Source: Anastrepha obliqua
Lineage: Eukaryota > Arthropoda > Insecta > Diptera > Tephritidae
Reading direction: 5' to 3'
Assembly (NCBI RefSeq): GCF_027943255.1
Contig: NC_072896.1
Location: 7,192,001 to 7,256,000 of the forward strand
Length of the DNA stretch: 64,000 bases
Each line of letters starts with the position of its first letter. Position 1 is the stretch's first letter. Position numbers and translations under genes: made by a program. Below are positions 58,905 through 64,000 of the stretch, piece after piece. The notes under the pieces are model-generated. The model was given only the letters and a program-made list of their open reading frames with translations, did not search any database and was not told the DNA's origin.

Positions 58905-59440
58905 CACTCTTAGCACTCTTCTTCAGCTCCTTCAGCGAATTCTCCTTAAAGGCCTCTATCGACTCAAAGCGACATCCGCGAGTCGAGCAGCCACGCGTCT
59001 TATGCCTAATTGAAGGTGTAAAATGTTGCGAATTGATTCGTGAGACACGCTAAGGTCACGTGCTACCTCCTTCAAACTTAAATAATGGTTTTCCAGCACC
59101 ATTTCCTTCACTTTGTTGACGTTTTCATTCGTTGAAGACGTTGATGGACGACCAGATCGAGGCAAATCTTCCACGACTTCTCGGCCCTCTGCAAATCCTT
59201 ATACTGTTTGTAGACCCCTATTTTTGATTAAGCATACTCGCCATAGGCTTTCTGCAACATTTTCTGCGATTCGGCACACGAAATCCCGTGCAAAACACAA
59301 AGTTTAAGACAAACTCTTTGTTCGATATTTTTATCCATAGTGAAAATCGCTGAGCACATCTGCGGTTGTCTGATATCATTAAATGCCAAAAACAAGCTTA
59401 TTGACAGACCACTCTCAAGCCCTGCGACACTGTAGAGGAC
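58905..59440 (-). pseudogene. SETMAR-like mariner, N-terminal part joined to a C-terminal stub
   Basis: Minus strand: MDKNIEQRVCLKLCVLHGIS (59338), CAESQKMLQKAYGEYA, then VEDLPRSGRPSTSSTNENVN, YLSLKEVARDLSVSHESIRN and GIRRVAARL, followed directly by IEAFKENSLKELKKSAKSD, which belongs near the C-terminus. The catalytic core is deleted. It abuts the element at 58157, which seems to have broken its C-terminus. Confidence 0.7.
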
Positions 59441-59499
59441 AGTTGTACCAACATTCAAGCAAAAAAAAAAAACTGTATATATATATAGCGTGATCAATC

Positions 59500-60108
59500 A
59501 TGAGGTGCTTTTTTCAATAGTTAAAAAAAACAAAAATGTAAATTATGTTCAAAACCTTTATTTATCATTTGAAAGGACATTCTTTCACATTTACTTTTTG
59601 AATATGACTTCATTCAAATGTTGGCCGCAACTACGCTTAAGGTGGTCCATTCTGAAGGTCCAATTTTCAATCACTCGTTCGAGCATTTCGACTGGTATGT
59701 CGTAATGTTGGCTTCCAGAGCTTCAATCGTAGCTGGTTTATCAGCATAGACCTTGGACTTCACGAATCCCCAAAGAAAAAAGTCCAAAGGTGTGATATCA
59801 CAAGATCTTGGTGGCCAACTCACAGGTTCTAAACGTGAAATCAGCTGCTCTCCGAAATGACTTCTCAATAAAGTCATTGTTTCACGAGCTGTATGGCAAC
59901 AGAACGCTGATTTTCATAATACAGTTGAACAATTTGTAGACGTTGTTGCGGTGTGAGTCTTTCCATGATGAAATGCCAAACGCTGTTCAACAAATCCACG
60001 ATGACAGTTTGCCACAACTCGCGCGCGATCTGTGTTTGGTGTTTCACCGAGTTTCGAACCAACGTTCTCTCTGTGAATTCCGAATGGTAATCACGCACCA
60101 ACCCATTC
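59500..60108 (-). pseudogene. Internally deleted IS630/Tc1-superfamily transposase (DUF4817-like start)
   Basis: Minus strand: MERLTPQQRLQIVQLYYENQ (59966), then the frame breaks and resumes in SHFGEQLISRLEPVSWPPRS, CDITPLDFFLWGFVKSKVYA and PATIEALEANI (59870-59700), ending IENWTFRMDHL and HLNEVIFKK. The first catalytic residues are deleted; the TPLDFFLWG motif with the third is kept. Its 5' edge is broken by a SINE head. Confidence 0.75.
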
Positions 60109-60128
60109 GGCTACGGCAGCCGCCGTAC
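60030..60128 (-). mobile_element. SINE head only (tRNA-related part)
   Basis: Reverse orientation: GCGGCTGCCGTAGCCGAATG (A box), GGTTGGTGCGTGATTACCAT, then GAGAACGTTGGTTCGAAACT (B box, first head variant) and GGTGAAACACC. The whole SINE body is missing, so the copy is 3'-truncated, which is unusual for a retroposed SINE and suggests later deletion. Confidence 0.8.
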
Positions 60129-60739
60129 TGCGCACATATGTATGTGTAAATGAACAATTCTCGATATTTTTTTGACAGAATGTACTATATAAAGCTTAAC
60201 TTACAGTTTTTTTTATTAAGAAAATATAAGAGTTCTCTTATAAACACACGGACAAAATTATTCACAAAACAACTAATTTTGGATTGAAGAAACTGAAAGA
60301 AAGAATTGAAGAAAACGGAAATGGAGAAACAGTACGGTTCCAGTCATTTATTTCCGCTATTTTACTGCCGTATTCACATAATAGCTTGCAAACTGTTTGC
60401 GTAGTGGTCTTCAAACTGAGCTTATTAGTGCTGCCAAGACCCGTAAATCAAAAGAGCGTAATTGCAAAGAGCGTAAACGTTTTTCATGTTCACTGTTGGT
60501 ACAACATTTTTACGTTCTCAATCGAAGTGGTTTAAAGTTTGAGAGCTACACGTCATTATTTCACAGTTTTAATGGCGGTGTTTACTTAGCGAAGGCACAC
60601 ATTTTTTGCGCAAATTACAACAGGGGTGTTCACAACCACTTCAGTAGGAACTCAGTAATATTTTTTAACCGTGAATGATGTCTTTGGCTTATTTAATCCG
60701 TAAAAGATTTTTCACTTTAGCTGAAAAGTGGGATATATA

Positions 60740-61281
60740 GGGTCTTTCAATAGGTGCGCTTCAACTTTTTTCCTATAGGGAGGGCGAACGACACAATACT
60801 TTTTATTTTTCGCTTGTCATTTGTAAACTTCATTGGCATACATTTCATCATGGAACGCTACACACTTGAGCAACGATTGCAAATCGTGCAAATTTTTTAT
60901 GAAAATAATCGTTCTGTTGCTGCTACTTTAAGAACATTACGGCCATTTTACGGTCCATTTAACAAGCCGTCCCGTTTTGGGGTTATGTGAAGTCATTGGT
61001 CTACAGTAACAAGCCGGCGACGATTTGTGAGCTCAGAGCCAATATTGAACGCGAAATTGCTGGAATTTCGGCCGATTTATGCAAAAGAGTGGTCGAAAAT
61101 TGGGTTCAACGATTGGACTTCGTAAAACGTGCACGCGGTGGTCATGCAAAAGAAATCGAATTTCATACTTAAATGTATATGTTCAAACTCGATAATAATA
61201 AAAAAATTAGTTAAAAAAGTCAAATCGTTTGTGTTTTATTCAAAAAAGTTCAAAAGTTGAAGCGCTCTTACTGAAAGACCC
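60740..61281 (+). mobile_element. Internally deleted IS630/Tc1-superfamily element
   Basis: Inverted ends: GGGTCTTTCAATAGGTGCGC and, reverse complement of the right end, GGGTCTTTCAGTAAGAGCGC, both continuing TTCAACTTTT. The frame MERYTLEQRLQIVQIFYENN (60850) stops at 60988; the C-terminus VKSLVYSNKPATICELRANI to HAKEIEFHT (60987-61172) follows. The catalytic core is missing. It is of the same type as the relic at 59500. Confidence 0.8.
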
Positions 61282-61329
61282 TTTAAATATAGAAAGTTTA
61301 AGTAATACTTACTCGTGTGCGATATTGTA

Positions 61330-61834
61330 AAGGGTGATTTTTTAAGAGCTATAGCAAAGTTTTTCAAAAAACACATGTAAAATTCAGAAAAATGCATGAA
61401 ATTTTTATTTAAATCGATAGTACAGTCCATGTAATTTAATGTTTGAAGATTATTTCATGCAAATGTTCACCTCCAGCCCATAAGCCGCACCAAACTGTGA
61501 CCTTTTCTGGATACATTGGTAGCTCTTGCAATTCTTCTTGCTGATCTTCACTCCAAAATCGACAATTCTGCATATTTACGTACCCATTGATCCAAAAATG
61601 AGTTTTGTCGGTGAACACAATTTTTCGATAAAAAAGTGGATCTTAAACTTTCTTAACAGAACACGCTTTTTTATAATAAAATTCAATGATTTACAAGCGT
61701 TGTTTGTTTGTAAGACGATTCATGGCTAAATTATAGACCAAACTGAAGATGTTTGATAGTGAAGCAAAACACGAAACGTGCGTCAGCTGTTTAAACCAAC
61801 TGCTTAAAAAGATAATAGCTAAAAAATCACCCTT
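61330..61834 (-). mobile_element. Internally deleted IS630/Tc1-superfamily element, nested
   Basis: Inverted ends AAGGGTGATTTTTTAAGAGC and AAGGGTGATTTTTTAGCTAT (right end, reverse complement) between TA dinucleotides. The minus strand encodes MFTDKTHFWINGYVNMQNCR, FWSEDQQEELQELPMYPEKV and VTVWCGLWAGG (61618-61436), the region around the first catalytic Asp. It sits inside the TTAA-type element whose end follows at 61837. Confidence 0.8.
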
Positions 61835-61836
61835 TA

Positions 61837-62056
61837 CAATGCCCGCCGGTTGAGAAGCCCCGCTGCGATCTTCCTGGGAGAAATGAGTGAATATCCGCCA
61901 TTTTAAATGATTAAAATAAAAAAGGGGATTTTTTTTATTATTTTGATGTATAAATAAACTGTATTCCAATCTTGAAAAAAATATATTGACTTCTTCATTT
62001 TAAATAATTTTTATGAAAATCAGGGAAAATATGGCCGTTTACAGGTATCTGTCCCC
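61837..62056. mobile_element. End of a TTAA-flanked DNA element
   Basis: It matches positions 1-230 in inverted orientation and ends TTTACAGGTATCTGTCCCC with TTAA at 62057. The left continuation is interrupted by the element at 61330. The two copies are clearly the same family and about 61 kb apart. Confidence 0.65.
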
Positions 62057-62875
62057 TTAAATTTGTTAGTTTCTAATATTTAATATAATAAAATCTCTAA
62101 AAAATGCAAACGAATTTTCCTTACATAACATTAAAATTTAATTATTTCCTTCAAACATATTATTTGTTCAAACAAACAAAGAAGAAAGATATATGTGTAT
62201 AATACATATTTACATATATAACCACTTATACCCCATACACTTATGTATATACGTATGTACGTACACCATTGCATTACTATTGCTTCCATTAACTTTCACA
62301 TTTAATTTTGCATGCAACCATCGTACACACCCACCTTTCAGAAGCCAAAAACAGAGCTCTATATAACTAAAAATTAAGTATTTGCGGTGGTAGTGCGGCC
62401 ATAAAATAACACTTCACTCACACATTCGCTGACAGCAGCGAACTGTCCAAAAGCTGCTAAAGGCATTTTTTCTATGAGAGGATGTTGGCTGGCTTTGGCA
62501 AGTGTAAATTGCATTTGCAACTCAACAGCTACCAGCAAGTGAGCAATAACAAACTCGGTGAGAGCAAAATGAGCTCGTGCACGCCTCCGAAAGCGGCGTA
62601 TCTGACAGCTGCAGCTAATTAAGTTGCGTTTCGGTTAAGCAAAACGCACCCACAGCTGACTCGTTGACTTGCTGACTTGTGTCTGTGCAAATTACCACGA
62701 CGACCGCCTGTGGTTTAATGTTGGAAACCACAAACAAATGAAAAACTATTGGCGATTTTTGGGCGACACGGTACGCGGTACATGTAGTTTAAAGCGAAGT
62801 CGAGTGCAATTGGAGATTCGATTTAGCATTCGATTTTGAATGTAGTTGGAGTAGAGAATTCACATTTTGTTAGTC
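62057..62875. other. Spacer before the broken ORF, possibly promoter-like
   Basis: AT-rich to about 62380 with TATG/TACG runs, then more GC-rich and non-repetitive to 62875. No transposon ends recognised in the latter part. It might be regulatory DNA of the following reading frame or of eya. Confidence 0.35.
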
Positions 62876-63220
62876 ATGCAGCTTCTAAGAGCCAATGTTA
62901 TGTCGGACATCCCCAATGAGCTCGTAGAAAAGTACGCTGGACTACGCTGAAGAATATGCGATGAAGAATTCTATAAAGTCGCTGAGATAATTGAGCGTAT
63001 GAAGAGCCAGAAATGCATTGTTCAGGACGTGTCTCGCGAATGGGTGCAATTAGTATTGGAAGCCTTCGATGCTATTGAGGTTGATGGTTGCAAGAGTAGA
63101 TGCATGATGGAAAGAATAATGAGATGGCGCCTATCGTGGTACCGTTACTTTCTTCTCAGCAAATTTGACAATGAATTACGTCGTTTTAGCACCAGTGTGG
63201 CCAGATTACCATTTTCGTAA
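62876..63220 (+). pseudogene. Unknown protein-like ORF with one in-frame stop
   Basis: ATG at 62876 reads MQLLRANVMSDIPNELVEKY and AGLR, then TGA at 62948, and the same frame continues for 89 codons (RICDEEFYKVAEIIERMKSQ ... RRFSTSVARLPFS) to TAA at 63219. The amino-acid mix is that of an ordinary globular protein, unlike the low-complexity frames nearby, and no frameshift is needed. I do not recognise the family. It may be a recent pseudogene, a fragment of an unknown mobile element, or a stop-readthrough or misread base. Confidence 0.35.
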
Positions 63221-64000
63221 CTTGATTTAGCATTTTTTTTTTGTTATTTAGTCTCGGAGTTTTAGTTATTTCTTCATGACATTTTTCTAGCTGTTCTAAT
63301 TAAAATGTCATGTTTATAATTTTGTAAAATATACATTTTTAAAAAATTAGTTCAATACTTTACTCAGTTTTATTTAGCTTTACTTTTTTTTAACATATGG
63401 TCGCATTGCCCGCTATTGAAGTTATTGTTGGTGTTCTTCTGCTTTCAGCAGTCAAATCCCTCTCTCGCTACTGTAGTGTTGCCTAGCTTTGGATATAAAA
63501 ACGCACTAAAATGCCCATTTAAAGAAAATAAAATACCAAATTTTTATTGAATTACTTAGAGAATTTTGTATGCGTGACAAAATGTCTTTAAAACGTGCGT
63601 TTTTTTTAATAAATGTGTTATGGTCATGTACAATTAAATTTATGAGAGACACTCTTTTGTTAAAACAACGACTTTTTTGCTATATTTGAGGTTATGTAAC
63701 CAGACAAGGTACTCTTTTTGTAAAATTTTCATTATGGTTTCTTCAGTATTTTCTGGTATTTTGTTGCTTATTTTTAGTTTGAATACACCTTTTGATGCCC
63801 TATGTCCCCCGACTACACCTCTATGGTTTTAATTCGCATTCAGTAAATTCAAACGCTTTTTAAAATGTGTAAAAAGGTTTTCAATGTTCAAAAAAGTTGA
63901 GAGAGGGACATTTAATATTCGTGCATTAACTTAAAAGGAGCAAAAAATTAAATTTACACTTTCAAAATATTAAATTTTATAAGAACCAACATATTTTCAT
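63221..64000. other. AT-rich spacer, nothing recognised
   Basis: T-rich and A-rich sequence to the window end, with no coding or transposon signal. Confidence 0.5.

Overview
The window looks like nuclear DNA of a higher (brachyceran) fly that is not a Drosophila. A tephritid fruit fly is my best guess, from the eya protein, the AT-rich spacers, the mariner-dense introns and an abundant tRNA-derived SINE. The species call is inference; the dipteran call is firm.

The only gene I can assign with confidence is eyes absent (eya) on the + strand. I assemble it from five coding exons: 13027-13098, 33199-33245, 54760-56679, 56770-57014 and 57096-57277. They join in frame into an 821-residue protein. 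The two small 5' exons (72 and 47 nt) are separated from each other and from the large exon by introns of about 20.1 and 21.5 kb. They are too short to stand out as open reading frames. I recognised them by their peptides, which closely match the start of Drosophila Eya as I remember it, and by good splice sites and matching phases. The last three exons carry the tyrosine-rich transactivation region and the C-terminal HAD-phosphatase Eya domain.

Nearly everything else recognisable is mobile DNA. Upstream of eya (1-12.5 kb) there are the end of a TTAA-flanked DNA element, a broken maT-like transposase, a degenerate 1.24-kb mariner, SINE copies, a 745-bp TTAA MITE and a jockey-type LINE relic with a small MITE inside it. 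Intron 1 (13.1-33.2 kb) holds SINEs, RNase H relics of LINEs, a mariner with a SINE nested in its end, reverse-transcriptase relics and a piggyBac-like element. Intron 2 (33.2-54.8 kb) holds an apparently intact mariner (34905-36185, 346-codon transposase), a Tc1 fragment fused to a SINE, an 838-bp element with long inverted arms, several LINE relics and more mariners. Downstream of eya (57.3-64 kb) is a cluster of internally deleted IS630/Tc1/mariner relics, then a short reading frame with a single in-frame stop.

The most interesting items are: (1) the reconstructed eya gene and its 47-nt microexon; (2) a tRNA-derived SINE family with visible A and B boxes, about eleven copies and two head variants; (3) the intact mariner; (4) several non-autonomous element families seen through paired inverted ends (TTAA-flanked, long-arm and small internal MITEs). 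I see no RNA gene outside the SINE heads, no CRISPR array and no prokaryotic signal.
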